Source: Sphingorhabdus sp. Alg239-R122
GTDB taxonomy: Bacteria > Pseudomonadota > Alphaproteobacteria > Sphingomonadales > Sphingomonadaceae
Direction of reading: 5' to 3'
NCBI RefSeq assembly: GCF_900537065.1
Contig: NZ_UNRC01000004.1
Coordinates: 124,001 to 188,000, forward strand
Length of the DNA: 64,000 nt
The notes beneath the pieces were generated by a model. It did no database searches and was not told the origin of the DNA. It saw nothing but the letters and a program-made list of their open reading frames with translations. Shown here piece after piece: positions 28,008 to 37,401 of this stretch (position 1 is its first letter; every line of letters begins with the position of its first letter). The translations under genes were made by a program, and so were the position numbers.

Positions 28008-28712
28008 TTATGTGTTGAGTGCAGCGCCCATCACGAGTGATTCATCATCAAGAACCACCTGAATCTGGCCATCTGCTGATGCAGCCAGTTCAGAAATCAT
28101 ATATGCCGCTGCGGTGCGCGAACTCAGTTCATCGTCCTGTAATTCACCAGTAAGCGCACGGCCAATGGTTTCATCCATGGCAATTTTTTCGCCCGCCGCA
28201 CGCACTACAATTTCTGCGCGGCCACCACCCGATTCTGCGCCGATATCAAGCTGGCCTCCACGCACCAGTGATTCGATGCCGATCAACGCCAGGTTCAGCA
28301 GGATCTTGACTGCAGGTTTGGGCAGTGTCTGTTCATCCAGTGTCCAGTTGAGCATGATGCGCGGCTTGTCGGCAAGTAGGCCCTCAACAAGTGCCTTGGG
28401 CTCGCGATTATCAACGCTTTCGCCAAAACCGCCCGCTGCGCCGAATGCCAGGCGAAAAAATTTCAGCTTTTGCGCCGATGCCGAAGCACTGTCGGTCAGC
28501 AATTCAAAACAGCGCGCCCGCATTTCCGGGTCAGTCTCGTCTGCAAGCAGTTCCAGCCCGTTGTTGAGCGCACCCACCGGACTTAGCAGGTCGTGGCAAA
28601 GGCGTGAGCAAAGCAGGCTGGCAAGTTCGACTGGAGGTGTGGTCATATTCAATCCATAATCTGGGGCCGAAGCCGTTTCATCGGAGCGCGAGTATGCTTT
28701 GGCGAAAGACAT
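28008..28712 (-). CDS. chpT: Histidine phosphotransferase ChpT
   Basis: A protein of up to 234 residues matching ChpT, the dimeric phosphotransferase that passes phosphate from CckA to CtrA and CpdR. The DHp-like helix holds LCSRLCHDLLSPVGALNNGLE with the phospho-His, and the rest resembles a degenerate ATPase fold (LALIGIESLVRGGQL). The start is uncertain: a TTG at 28724 overlaps the previous stop, an ATG lies at 28712, and the ATG at 28646, six bases after GGA, gives the length usual for homologues. It lies between a JAMM peptidase and the chemotaxis operon. Confidence 0.85.
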   Translation of the reverse strand: MSFAKAYSRSDETASAPDYGLNMTTPPVELASLLCSRLCHDLLSPVGALNNGLELLADETDPEMRARCFELLTDSASASAQKLKFFRLAFGAAGGFGESVDNREPKALVEGLLADKPRIMLNWTLDEQTLPKPAVKILLNLALIGIESLVRGGQLDIGAESGGGRAEIVVRAAGEKIAMDETIGRALTGELQDDELSSRTAAAYMISELAASADGQIQVVLDDESLVMGAALNT

Positions 28713-28720
28713 GAATTTAT

Positions 28721-29185
28721 TCAAGTCTCGTCTGAAGCTGGCACACCGACATGACAGGTGATTTCGGTAAACATATCATGCAGCGTCCCTCCCGGTTCGT
28801 TCCGCCACAACCTCACAGTAGCTCCAGCGATAATAGCCCATATGCGGCCATCGCCTGCTGATAGCACTGCATCGGTTGGTGATGGCACAGCTTCACCGAC
28901 AGGGTGTGAGTGGTAATAACCAAGAAGCAGCCGGCCTCCGCGCCGCATCTCTTTTTCCGCTGCGATCAGGTCTTGCGGCAGGATTTCAAAATGCCGTTCG
29001 GGTTCCTCCGCAATATTCCGGGAAATCATTATTTCTTCAACCCGGTCCGGGGCTCTGCCCAGCAAAAGCCCGCAACATTCCTGCCCACCTGACCTGTGTG
29101 CAACTGCAAGCAACTGTTCATACACCAATTCATCAACGTAAACCGCTGCGCAGGGCATGTCTGCTCTTGATACGGGTCCGGCCAT
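28721..29185 (-). CDS. JAMM/MPN-domain metalloprotease-like protein
   Basis: A 154-residue protein of the bacterial JAMM (Mov34/MPN/PAD-1) group. All zinc-site residues are present: the conserved Glu in GGQECCGLLLG (near residue 35) and HSHPVGEAVPSPTD, which fits HxH(x)7Sxx D exactly. In the family such enzymes cut isopeptide bonds or process ubiquitin-like sulfur carriers; no sulfur-carrier gene is near. Its stop overlaps the possible TTG start of chpT. Its start is only 16 bases from the divergent rluD start. Confidence 0.85.
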   Translation of the reverse strand: MAGPVSRADMPCAAVYVDELVYEQLLAVAHRSGGQECCGLLLGRAPDRVEEIMISRNIAEEPERHFEILPQDLIAAEKEMRRGGRLLLGYYHSHPVGEAVPSPTDAVLSAGDGRIWAIIAGATVRLWRNEPGGTLHDMFTEITCHVGVPASDET

Positions 29186-29201
29186 GCCCCAAGGTTAGAC
29201 C

Positions 29202-30155
29202 ATGGACGTTCCAGTTTCCAAATATGAAGGCACTTTTTTACAAAGCCATGCCGGGCAGCGCATCGACAGTGCACTTGCCGATATTATCCCGGATCTGTCA
29301 CGCGAACGCATCAAAGCGCTGATCAAGGACGGCAGACTGTCTATCGATGGGCAGAGCGTAACCCAGTCATCGGCCAAAGTACGCACAGATACGCATTATT
29401 GCCTCGGCGTACCCGCTCCGATTGCTGCAAAAGCCCTCCCTCAGGACATCCCTCTCAACATTGTTTATGAAGATGAAGTGCTGCTCGTGCTCGATAAGCC
29501 TGCAGGTATGGTGGTGCACCCTGCCGCCGGTCACGCAGATGGCACGCTGGTCAACGCATTGCTGCATCATTGCGAAGGGCAATTGTCCGGCATTGGCGGC
29601 GTTGCCCGGCCCGGTATTGTCCACCGGATCGACAAGGATACATCCGGCCTGCTGGTAGCCGCCAAAACCGATGTGGCGCATGTAGGGCTGGCCGAGCAGT
29701 TTGCCGACCACAGTGTCACGCGGCAATATTATGCCATCGTGCAGGGTTATCCCAATCCCGCCAAAGGCACCGTAACAGGCAATATCGGCCGTTCACGCCG
29801 TGATCGGAAAAAAATGGCCATTGTACCCGATGGCCAGGGGAAACATGCCGTCACCCATTATGAAATGTTGGAAAAACTGTCTGAGGCTGCACTCGTACGC
29901 TGCCAGCTCGAAACAGGGCGTACCCATCAGGTGCGTGTGCATATGGCCAGCATAGGCCATAGCCTGCTGGGAGATCCCAATTATGCCCGCACGCACAAGG
30001 CGCATCGCGCGCTGCTGAAAGAGACCGGATTTGCCCGGCAGGCGTTGCACGCGGCGACGCTCGGCTTTATACATCCTACTTTGGACGAAGAAATGTTCTT
30101 CGAGTCCAAAATTCCTGCTGATATGCAGGAACTTTTAACGCACTTGTGTGTTTAA
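29202..30155 (+). CDS. rluD: RluA-family 23S rRNA pseudouridine synthase, RluD-like
   Basis: A 317-residue pseudouridine synthase. An S4 RNA-binding domain (about residues 15-75, RIDSALADIIPDLSRERIKALIKDGRL) precedes the catalytic domain with HRIDKDTSGLLV, whose Asp is the catalytic nucleophile (near 147). LETGRTHQVRVHMASIGHSLLGD follows near 230. Domain layout matches RluD, which modifies helix 69 of 23S rRNA; RluC cannot be fully excluded. Its promoter must lie within the divergent JAMM gene, since only 16 bases separate the two. Confidence 0.92.
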   Translation: MDVPVSKYEGTFLQSHAGQRIDSALADIIPDLSRERIKALIKDGRLSIDGQSVTQSSAKVRTDTHYCLGVPAPIAAKALPQDIPLNIVYEDEVLLVLDKPAGMVVHPAAGHADGTLVNALLHHCEGQLSGIGGVARPGIVHRIDKDTSGLLVAAKTDVAHVGLAEQFADHSVTRQYYAIVQGYPNPAKGTVTGNIGRSRRDRKKMAIVPDGQGKHAVTHYEMLEKLSEAALVRCQLETGRTHQVRVHMASIGHSLLGDPNYARTHKAHRALLKETGFARQALHAATLGFIHPTLDEEMFFESKIPADMQELLTHLCV

Positions 30156-30246
30156 TAGTTGAGTGGCCAGAAATGGTAATGTGACCCGGACTGTGAATGC
30201 TTGATGAGGTTCGCGTAAAGGGTTGACGAATAAAGGAAAATACATA

Positions 30247-31152
30247 GTGGCAAAATCTAGTACCGCGCCTACCACCATCCCTGCTTTGGGTGGTGATGCA
30301 AGTCTCAACCGATATCTTAGCGAAATCCGTAAATATCCGATTCTCAAGCCCGAGCAGGAATATATGCTCGCCAAGCGCTATGAGGAGCATGAAGACCCGG
30401 AAGCAGCAGCACAGCTGGTGACATCCCACCTGCGTCTCGTGGCGAAAATTGCCATGGGTTATCGCGGCTACGGCCTGCCTGTATCGGATCTTATTTCCGA
30501 AGGTAATGTCGGCCTGATGCAGGGCGTTAAGAAATTTGAGCCGGATCGTGGTTTCCGTCTGGCAACCTATGCAATGTGGTGGATCAAGGCTTCTATTCAG
30601 GAATATATCCTGCGCAGCTGGTCGCTCGTGAAAATGGGTACAACCGCAGCACAGAAGAAACTCTTCTTCAACCTGCGCCGCATGAAAAACAATCTGCAGG
30701 CGTTTGAAGAAGGCGATCTGCATCCTGATGATGTAGATTCTATCGCTACCAAACTGGGCGTAGCTGAACATGAGGTGGTCAACATGAACCGCCGCATGTC
30801 TATGGGCGGTGACGCATCGCTCAACGTACCCATGCGCGAAGACGGCGAAGGCCAGTGGCTTGACTGGCTTACCGACAATGAGCCGCTGCAGGACAAGGCA
30901 ATTGCCGATGCTCAGGAAGCCGACGTACGTCATGAGATGCTGGGTGAAGCCATGGAAGCTCTTAACGAACGGGAACAACATATCCTGACCGAGCGCCGCC
31001 TGACTGATGACCCGAAAACGCTCGAGCAGCTAAGCCAGGTATATAGCGTCAGCCGCGAACGCATCCGTCAGATCGAGGTACGGGCGTTTGAAAAACTGCA
31101 AAAAGCGATGCACCGTATTGCCGGCGAGAAAAACATGCTGCCTGCGGGTTAA
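30247..31152 (+). CDS. rpoH: Heat-shock sigma factor RpoH (sigma-32)
   Basis: A 301-residue sigma-70 family protein. Region 2 has HLRLVAKIAMGYRGYGLPVSDLISEGNVGLMQG-type sequence and RGFRLATYAMWWIKASIQEYIL. The RpoH box, AAQKKLFFNLRRMK near residue 135, separates it from other sigma factors. Region 4 ends with LSQVYSVSRERIRQIE. RpoH directs RNA polymerase to heat-shock promoters. I chose the GTG at 30247 because AAGGAAAA precedes it and the protein then starts like relatives; a TTG at 30223 after AAAGGG is an alternative. Confidence 0.95.
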   Translation: MAKSSTAPTTIPALGGDASLNRYLSEIRKYPILKPEQEYMLAKRYEEHEDPEAAAQLVTSHLRLVAKIAMGYRGYGLPVSDLISEGNVGLMQGVKKFEPDRGFRLATYAMWWIKASIQEYILRSWSLVKMGTTAAQKKLFFNLRRMKNNLQAFEEGDLHPDDVDSIATKLGVAEHEVVNMNRRMSMGGDASLNVPMREDGEGQWLDWLTDNEPLQDKAIADAQEADVRHEMLGEAMEALNEREQHILTERRLTDDPKTLEQLSQVYSVSRERIRQIEVRAFEKLQKAMHRIAGEKNMLPAG

Positions 31153-31210
31153 ACGCCGCGCACGCATTTTATGAATGACAATTTTTTGGCCGTGCCCTAG
31201 ATTTTAGGGC

Positions 31211-31936
31211 ATGGCCAAACCTTTATCACGAAAGCAAAAGGCCCGACGCGGCGTTTTTGCACGCCTTATCTTCTTTCTTTTCAAACTGCTGCTTTGGTTT
31301 GTGGCGCTGTCACTGGCTTTTGTGCTGCTCTATAAATATATCAATCCGCCCATAACCGTGACCATGGTGATGGACGAAAATGGCGCAAAGCGTGAATGGC
31401 TTGCCATTGATGAAATTGACCGCGATATGATCTCCGCCGCAATTGGCGGCGAAGACAGTAAATTCTGCGCGCATAATGGCTTTGACCGGCAGGCAATTGA
31501 AAAAGCACTAAAGCGCAATGCACAGGGCACTGCCCCGCTACGCGGCGGTTCCACCATCAGCCAGCAAACCGCAAAGAACGTCTTTTTGTGGCAGGGCGGC
31601 GGCTATGTCCGCAAAGGCTTCGAAGCCTGGTTCACTTTCCTTATTGAGAAAATCTGGGGCAAGCGGCGGGTTATGGAAGTTTACCTGAACGTCGCAGAAA
31701 CGGGTATCGGTACCTATGGCGTAGAGGCTGGCGCACAGCGCTATTATGGCAAAAGCGCGCAATCACTCAGCCGGATAGAAGCGGGCCGTATTGTCGCCGC
31801 CCTACCCTTACCCAAAAAACGATCGGTCAAAGCACCCACGGGCTTTGTCCGCCGTTATGGCAACACCATCGCCGCCCGCATCCGCGTGGTACAAAATGAA
31901 GGGCTTGATGGCTGCGTTGTCGATATTGTGAAATAG
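31211..31936 (+). CDS. mtgA: Monofunctional peptidoglycan glycosyltransferase MtgA
   Basis: A 241-residue protein with one N-terminal membrane helix (about residues 17-42) and a GT51 transglycosylase domain. Catalytic motifs are visible: AAIGGEDSKFCAHNGFD with the Glu (near 80), RGGSTISQQTAKNVFLW, KRRVMEVYLNVAETG and RYYGKSAQSLS. It polymerises lipid II into glycan strands without transpeptidase activity. The gene ends at a strong terminator at 31949. Confidence 0.94.
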   Translation: MAKPLSRKQKARRGVFARLIFFLFKLLLWFVALSLAFVLLYKYINPPITVTMVMDENGAKREWLAIDEIDRDMISAAIGGEDSKFCAHNGFDRQAIEKALKRNAQGTAPLRGGSTISQQTAKNVFLWQGGGYVRKGFEAWFTFLIEKIWGKRRVMEVYLNVAETGIGTYGVEAGAQRYYGKSAQSLSRIEAGRIVAALPLPKKRSVKAPTGFVRRYGNTIAARIRVVQNEGLDGCVVDIVK

Positions 31937-31948
31937 CAGATGACAAAG

Positions 31949-31983
31949 AAAAAGGGCGAAGCCTCACAGCTCCGCCCTTTTTC
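31949..31983. terminator. Bidirectional terminator between mtgA and the Oar-like receptor gene
   Basis: GGGCG (31954-31958) pairs with CGCCC (31973-31977), with an inner AGC/GCT extension after one mismatch, and the stem is flanked by A5 and T5 runs. It serves mtgA on the plus strand and the convergent receptor gene on the minus strand. Confidence 0.85.
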
Positions 31984-32001
31984 TTATTGTTATTGAATCA
32001 G

Positions 32002-35000
32002 TTAGAAGTTGTAACGTACCCCCAACTGAATCCTCCATGCCGAAGCCGACGTAGAGATATTCGGTTGATCATCCGGATTGAAACCAGAGATAACATAACG
32101 CCCTGCACTGTCGATTGCTGGGACGTTTATCGTTTGCCCCGGGTTAGCCGGATCCGGGAGCCTGTTACCCAGATCGACAATATCAACCACCTGACCATCG
32201 CCGAACACACCGATCGGTGAGAAGGTGTTCCAGCTGCTATCAAACAAGTTCAGAACATTATCGATGTCAGCAAACAGCTCAATCGTATCTTCCACGCCAA
32301 AGAAACGGCCAGGTCCAGGAATTTCCTGACTGATACGCATGTCCAGATCGAACGACCAATCTTCACGGCATGTATTGCGGCGGATCGTCCTGCCAGGAGT
32401 AAAGCCACAATTCGAAGCACCTGCATAGTCAATCAATGACTGCACAGCCGCAAGGTCTGATCCCCCTATCTGATCACCCATCATATCGAAAATAGGTGCC
32501 GCAATATTCGGATCATTCACATCTGTAGGAATATACAACAACGCATTGTCATTACCAGAAGATGAGTCGTTAAAAACTCCACCGCCATCAAAGGTCAGGC
32601 TGTATGGACGACCCGAACGAGCACTAAAGAAGAAGCCCAACTGCGTAGCAAAGTCTCCAAAAAACTCTTCCTTGAAATTTGCCGCGAGCGTAAAATTATG
32701 CCGATTTTCATAATTGGACGTCGAGTTAGCCGGATTTTGCCGGTTGAATGCAGCGCTTTCATCAAAGCTTGAAGTCGCGGTCGAGCTATTGGCATTCCTG
32801 AAGTTGTTGGAATCGATATATGCATAACCGAAGTTCAGGTTCACACTACCGCCTTCGGTAAATACACCTTCGTTAAACCGTTTTGCAAAGCCGATTGAGA
32901 ATACGTGACTGTCATAATCCCGACCATTGGTCAGCTGAATAAAGTCATCAATCCGCGTTCCAAAACAAGCACCCGTTACATTTGTAAAGGATGGTGGCGT
33001 TCCACCTGTGCCAACCAGCTGCGCATTACAACCAGTGTTGTTAGGATCAATAGGACGGAAAATTGGACGTCCATCAACGGTAAATCCGCTAATACCACGG
33101 CTCGGATCAACAACCTGTGACAAGTCAACAAAGTTGAGCGGATTCAGGAATCTGGAATAGATATAATCCAGTTTCAGGTTCCAGTTTGAAAAGAAACCGC
33201 CATCCGTTCCAAAACCGGTGTCGAGTCCAAGGTTAGCCCGCAAGACTGTAGGGTTCTTGAAGTTGGGGTCCGTGGATTGGACATCGCCTGCACCAGCTGC
33301 TGCCCGTGCGGATGCTGCCTGCACAGCACATTGCGGGAAGCCACTGAATTGACCGCCGTTCAACACACTAAAGCTGCCATCGGCATTTCTTATACCTGCA
33401 CACTGGCTGCTAAAAGTATTTCCATCAACTGATGAAAAACCGTTGTTGGAAAAAGCATTCGAGAAATAAACCACGGGATCACCACCCGAGAACATGCCAA
33501 CACCGCCGGTAAGTTTGGTGCCGAACAAGAAGCCGTCATTGTCCATTTCATAGGTTGCCGCAAAGCGTGGCAAAACAACCGGATCAATTTTGCTAAATGG
33601 GTTAGCATTAGTGAAACCGAAACGTTGCTGGAACAACGGATTGTGACGTGGCGCATCACCATCATATAGCTGAATTCGGATACCACCGGTCAGATTCAAC
33701 CTATCGGTGGCCTGCCACTCATCCTGCGCATAGAAGGAATATATCTGGCGGCCGAAGGTTGCCGCAGCTTCGTTGATGTCACCGCTAGGTGTTGCTCGAA
33801 TTGTAGCACCGCCCAGTCCGCCACCAGCTAGATTATCTGCGATATCGCCAAATACCGAACTAAATCCACCACTTGCCGCGATACCGTTTTGGAAGTCGGT
33901 CAAGTTGCGGAAATAGATAGTGCCGGTCGCGTTAATTGCGAACAGGTTAAACACACTTAGATCATTGATTTCAGCGCCCAGCTTGATGCTGTGGTCACCG
34001 GAACTGATGTTCATCTGAAATTTTGCCTGATCAACTCGTTGTTCCAACGCATTGGCAGAACGGAAAATGCCCGGGCCTGTTGAAAGAATACCGTTTTGCG
34101 TGGTTTGACCAGCTACAGGTGTCAATCCTACTACCAACCTGGGAATAGGGTTTTCGTCTTGCGCTTCACCGCCGCCGACTGGTCCCTGCACGTCCGTTAC
34201 ATCAGAACGCGAAAGCCGAAGTTCTGTGGACACATTATCTGACCAGTTTGAATAGAAGCGAAGCGAATAATAATCCGAAACAGTACCTTCATCTTCAAAG
34301 CTGTTAAGGCCAGTCAGTTCCTGATCACCAGTGTCAGATTCAACATTGGTTTCTTCCAGTCGCTGATAGGTAGCCTCAATCCGGTGATCATCATTCACAT
34401 ACCAATCCAGGCGGCCGAAATACCGAACGCTGGCTTCAGGAAGAGAGCGTGGGTAACCGCCTATGTCCACGCCATAAACACTTTGAGCAATGTTGGAGAA
34501 TTGGTCAAACTGACCCTGCGTTACGAAATTAGAACTATTTGCAAATCCTCCGCCAGCGGGACCGAAGTCATTCGCACCGCCGAGATCAGTTTCCTCATAG
34601 CCTGCAAAAAAGAACAAGTTATCGGGAATAATTGGGCCGCTTAGCGTCGCCCCCCAACGTTTTTCTTCAAAGGCTTCCGGGACACGAGACATTCCGTCAA
34701 CTGTATCACCGCGAAGATCCTCGTTGCGGAATGTATAGAATGCGGAACCATGAAACTTGTTTTCACCCGATTTTGTTACCACGTTCACAGCACAACCGGT
34801 GAAATCCGAGTATTCTACATCAAATGGCGCAAACTCGACCGAAGTTTCGCGGATCGCATCGAATGGAATGGGAAGAGAGTTACGAGCGGCAAATGGTGTA
34901 CCGTTCAATCCGAATGAATCAGCTTGCGTGATACCGTCCACTGTAAACGTATTGGTCCGATCATTGCCGCCAAGACAGCTAATACGATCTACGGCATTGG

Positions 35001-35514
35001 CACGGTCCAGGTTAACGCGCGGGTCAATCCTGATAATATCACGAACATCACGAGTGATTGATGGGAAGCCTTCAAGCGTCTCTTGACTAAAAGAGGTCCC
35101 AGGACCAACTGCTAGCTGCCTTAGGTTCGCACGCGCTGCCGTAACAACAATCACATCACCAGCAGTACCACCAGTAAGCTCAAAACGCAGTGACGTGTTG
35201 CCGCCTAAGCTGATGTTAATATCTTCAACCGTCTGCCCTTCAAAGCCAGCCGCTGTGACTGTGACAGTGTATGGACCGCCTGTAACAAGACTGTCTGTAC
35301 GAAAAGAACCATCGTTAGAACTGCTCAATGTCCGTGCATTGCCGGTACGTGTATCAGTCACGACAACTGCCGCACCTTGAATGGCAGAACCGCTATCATC
35401 CAGAACACGACCTTCGATGCCGGATGTAATTTCCTGAGCGTGTGCCGGAGCCGCAAGGCCAACTGCCATGGAAAGAGATGCGGCGCTCGCCGCGAGAAAA
35501 TATTTAAGCTGCAT
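32002..35514 (-). CDS. Large TonB-dependent receptor with carboxypeptidase-regulatory-like domain (Oar-like)
   Basis: A 1170-residue outer-membrane protein. Its signal peptide (LKYFLAASAASLSMAVGLA, cleavage near AHA) is followed by a carboxypeptidase-regulatory-like beta-sandwich (about 27-115: GRVLDDSGSAIQGAAVVVTD). Then come a plug domain and a very long barrel that ends in QLGVRYNF. The VLNLFDSSWNTFSP segment near the end is typical of Oar-type receptors. Substrate unknown; relatives handle peptides, proteins or complex glycans. The ATG at 35514 is chosen because it opens the signal peptide and GAGGG lies ten bases before. It has a long AT-rich upstream region. Confidence 0.9.
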   Translation of the reverse strand: MQLKYFLAASAASLSMAVGLAAPAHAQEITSGIEGRVLDDSGSAIQGAAVVVTDTRTGNARTLSSSNDGSFRTDSLVTGGPYTVTVTAAGFEGQTVEDINISLGGNTSLRFELTGGTAGDVIVVTAARANLRQLAVGPGTSFSQETLEGFPSITRDVRDIIRIDPRVNLDRANAVDRISCLGGNDRTNTFTVDGITQADSFGLNGTPFAARNSLPIPFDAIRETSVEFAPFDVEYSDFTGCAVNVVTKSGENKFHGSAFYTFRNEDLRGDTVDGMSRVPEAFEEKRWGATLSGPIIPDNLFFFAGYEETDLGGANDFGPAGGGFANSSNFVTQGQFDQFSNIAQSVYGVDIGGYPRSLPEASVRYFGRLDWYVNDDHRIEATYQRLEETNVESDTGDQELTGLNSFEDEGTVSDYYSLRFYSNWSDNVSTELRLSRSDVTDVQGPVGGGEAQDENPIPRLVVGLTPVAGQTTQNGILSTGPGIFRSANALEQRVDQAKFQMNISSGDHSIKLGAEINDLSVFNLFAINATGTIYFRNLTDFQNGIAASGGFSSVFGDIADNLAGGGLGGATIRATPSGDINEAAATFGRQIYSFYAQDEWQATDRLNLTGGIRIQLYDGDAPRHNPLFQQRFGFTNANPFSKIDPVVLPRFAATYEMDNDGFLFGTKLTGGVGMFSGGDPVVYFSNAFSNNGFSSVDGNTFSSQCAGIRNADGSFSVLNGGQFSGFPQCAVQAASARAAAGAGDVQSTDPNFKNPTVLRANLGLDTGFGTDGGFFSNWNLKLDYIYSRFLNPLNFVDLSQVVDPSRGISGFTVDGRPIFRPIDPNNTGCNAQLVGTGGTPPSFTNVTGACFGTRIDDFIQLTNGRDYDSHVFSIGFAKRFNEGVFTEGGSVNLNFGYAYIDSNNFRNANSSTATSSFDESAAFNRQNPANSTSNYENRHNFTLAANFKEEFFGDFATQLGFFFSARSGRPYSLTFDGGGVFNDSSSGNDNALLYIPTDVNDPNIAAPIFDMMGDQIGGSDLAAVQSLIDYAGASNCGFTPGRTIRRNTCREDWSFDLDMRISQEIPGPGRFFGVEDTIELFADIDNVLNLFDSSWNTFSPIGVFGDGQVVDIVDLGNRLPDPANPGQTINVPAIDSAGRYVISGFNPDDQPNISTSASAWRIQLGVRYNF

Positions 35515-35666
35515 TTTGCTTTGTCCCTCAAATTTGGTCCGCATGCCCCCATAGGCTTAGTGCGGGTCTAAAGCTTTAAACTCCTCTAAGAGTTGGGAAG
35601 GCCTCTAATGCTCTGGAGCGACAGGGCAACTGCATTTTTATTGCAATTTTGTTACGAAAATTCCTG

Positions 35667-35681
35667 ATATTGTAACAATAT
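35667..35681. promoter_or_regulatory. 15-base palindrome upstream of the Oar-like receptor
   Basis: ATATTGT and ACAATAT are perfect inverted arms around a single A. The site is about 150 bases before the receptor start and may bind a dimeric regulator. No regulator family is assigned. Confidence 0.35.
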
Positions 35682-35752
35682 TTCGCAATCATAATTTTTC
35701 TTATTTAAGCATTTGTTTTTGCTTAAAATAAAATGAAATTGCCAATCATTGG

Positions 35753-35761
35753 TTATCCACA
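35753..35761 (+). promoter_or_regulatory. Perfect DnaA box (TTATCCACA)
   Basis: TTATCCACA matches the strict DnaA-box consensus and sits in AT-rich non-coding DNA. Only weak partial matches (about six of nine bases) occur nearby, so this does not look like a full origin. Confidence 0.4.
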
Positions 35762-35919
35762 GGGAGGGAATATACAGACAGCATAAAATAATTTTTTCAG
35801 GCAACTGTGCCCAAAAAGCGACACTCAAAAGAGCGGCACACATGCAATCAAATTATAATTTATCGCGACTCGCGGTTTTCTTAGGGTTTTGTGCAGAAAA
35901 AGAGGGGATGTTCCGATTC

Positions 35920-37191
35920 TTAGGCCGCATCATCTTTCTTCACTTTGGCCTTCTTCGCGAAAACCTGGACTGGCTCCTTGCGACCTTCCACCACGTCTTT
36001 GTCGACTACAATTTCGTCAACACCATCGAGGCCAGGAAGGTCAAACATGGTATCCAGCAAAATGCGTTCCACAATCGAGCGCAAGCCACGCGCGCCCGTT
36101 TTGCGGGCAATGGCTTTTTTCGCAATCGCCTCCAATGCGTCATCAGTGAAAGTAAGGTTCACATCTTCAAGGTCGAACAGCTTTTGATACTGCTTAACCA
36201 GCGCATTCTTGGGTTCACGCAGAATTTTGATGAGCGCGTCGATATCAAGATCTTCCAGTGTAGCGATAACTGGCAGACGGCCGACAAACTCAGGAATCAA
36301 GCCAAACTTGAGCAAGTCTTCAGGCTCACCATCTTTCAACAATTCACCAACCTTGCGTTCTTCAGGGGATGCAACATGTGCACCAAAGCCCATCGACTTG
36401 GCCTCTAGCCGGTCGCCGATAATTTTTTCAAGGCCCGCAAAGGCACCACCACAGATAAACAGGATATTGGTCGTATCAACCTGCAGGAATTCCTGCTGCG
36501 GATGCTTGCGGCCACCTTGCGGCGGGACCGAAGCAGTTGTGCCTTCCATCAGCTTGAGCAAGGCCTGTTGAACGCCTTCCCCGCTCACATCGCGGGTGAT
36601 GGAGGGGTTTTCCGCCTTGCGGCTAATCTTGTCAATTTCATCAATATAGACAATGCCGCGCTGTGCCTTTTCTACATTATAGTCAGACGCCTGCAGAAGT
36701 TTCAGGATGATATTCTCAACATCCTCACCCACATAACCGGCTTCGGTTAGTGTTGTCGCATCAGCCATGGTGAACGGTACATCAAATGTACGTGCCAGAG
36801 TCTGCGCAAGCAGCGTCTTACCGCAACCTGTAGGTCCAACCAGCAGGATGTTCGATTTCGCAAGCTCCACCCCATCGCTCTTGCTGGCATTGTTAAGACG
36901 CTTGTAATGGTTGTGCACAGCGACAGACAGTACGCGCTTGGCCCGGTTCTGCCCGATCACATAGGCATTGAGCGTATCAAAAATCTCCTGAGGCGTGGGT
37001 ACTTCACCCTCTTTCTTGCCGCCAATGCCCGCTTTGGTTTCCTCACGGATGATATCATTGCACAGCTCAACGCATTCGTCGCAGATGAACACAGTCGGTC
37101 CGGCGATAAGTTTACGCACCTCATGCTGCGACTTGCCGCAGAATGAGCAGTATAACGTGCTTTTTGAGTCCGAACCACTTAACTTCGTCAT
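35920..37191 (-). CDS. clpX: ATP-dependent protease ATPase subunit ClpX
   Basis: A 423-residue AAA+ unfoldase that feeds proteins into ClpP. The N-terminal zinc-binding domain has [11 protein letters not shown] and [10 protein letters not shown] (four Cys, residues about 15-40). The AAA+ core has [18 protein letters not shown] (Walker A), [13 protein letters not shown] (Walker B) and the ClpP-binding loop region with [10 protein letters not shown] nearby. The C-terminal part has a Lys-rich tail. In alphaproteobacteria ClpXP degrades CtrA with CpdR as adaptor. It follows clpP after 210 bases with its own upstream region. Confidence 0.97.
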   Translation of the reverse strand: MTKLSGSDSKSTLYCSFCGKSQHEVRKLIAGPTVFICDECVELCNDIIREETKAGIGGKKEGEVPTPQEIFDTLNAYVIGQNRAKRVLSVAVHNHYKRLNNASKSDGVELAKSNILLVGPTGCGKTLLAQTLARTFDVPFTMADATTLTEAGYVGEDVENIILKLLQASDYNVEKAQRGIVYIDEIDKISRKAENPSITRDVSGEGVQQALLKLMEGTTASVPPQGGRKHPQQEFLQVDTTNILFICGGAFAGLEKIIGDRLEAKSMGFGAHVASPEERKVGELLKDGEPEDLLKFGLIPEFVGRLPVIATLEDLDIDALIKILREPKNALVKQYQKLFDLEDVNLTFTDDALEAIAKKAIARKTGARGLRSIVERILLDTMFDLPGLDGVDEIVVDKDVVEGRKEPVQVFAKKAKVKKDDAA

Positions 37192-37283
37192 AACGTTCCT
37201 TACGCCTCAATCCCGCAGAAAAGCTTGCGGGAATCACTTTTAGGCTTTCACCAATTCATAATCGTAGAGCCATATGGTCATTT

Positions 37284-37300
37284 TTCAATAACCGTTAACC
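37284..37300 (+). promoter_or_regulatory. CtrA-like box upstream of clpX
   Basis: TTCA-N7-TTAACC at 37284-37300 has one mismatch to TTAA-N7-TTAACC. It lies about 100 bases before the clpX start, in the clpP-clpX gap, but in the opposite orientation to clpX. Confidence 0.3.
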
Positions 37301-37341
37301 CTTTGCCGTAACCACACAACCCCTGTGCTATAAACAGAAAG

Positions 37342-37374
37342 CAGCCAGCATGCGGGTAATATCCATGCTGGCTG
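37342..37374 (-). terminator. Hairpin after clpP
   Basis: CAGCCAGCATG (37342-37352) and CATGCTGGCTG (37364-37374) form a perfect 11-bp stem with an 11-base loop. On the minus strand it lies 28 bases after the clpP stop and is followed by the T-rich stretch CTTTCTGTTTA. The T tract is broken, so it could also stabilise the mRNA end. Confidence 0.55.
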
Positions 37375-37401
37375 AACCTGTTATTTACAGAAAAATAGTT
37401 T

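Larger units (their letters stand above)
35515..35919. other. AT-rich intergenic region upstream of the Oar-like receptor
   Basis: About 405 bases between the clpX stop and the receptor start, both genes on the minus strand. It holds a 15-base palindrome at 35667, a TTAAGCA/TGCTTAA hairpin at about 35704-35725 and a perfect DnaA box at 35753. No convincing reading frame or RNA gene was found. It is the only long non-coding stretch in this half of the window and probably carries the receptor promoter. Confidence 0.6.

Noticed and set aside
35640-35770. Replication origin near the DnaA box
   Set aside because: Only one perfect box is present, partial matches are weak, and no origin-linked gene such as dnaA, hemE or parAB is adjacent.
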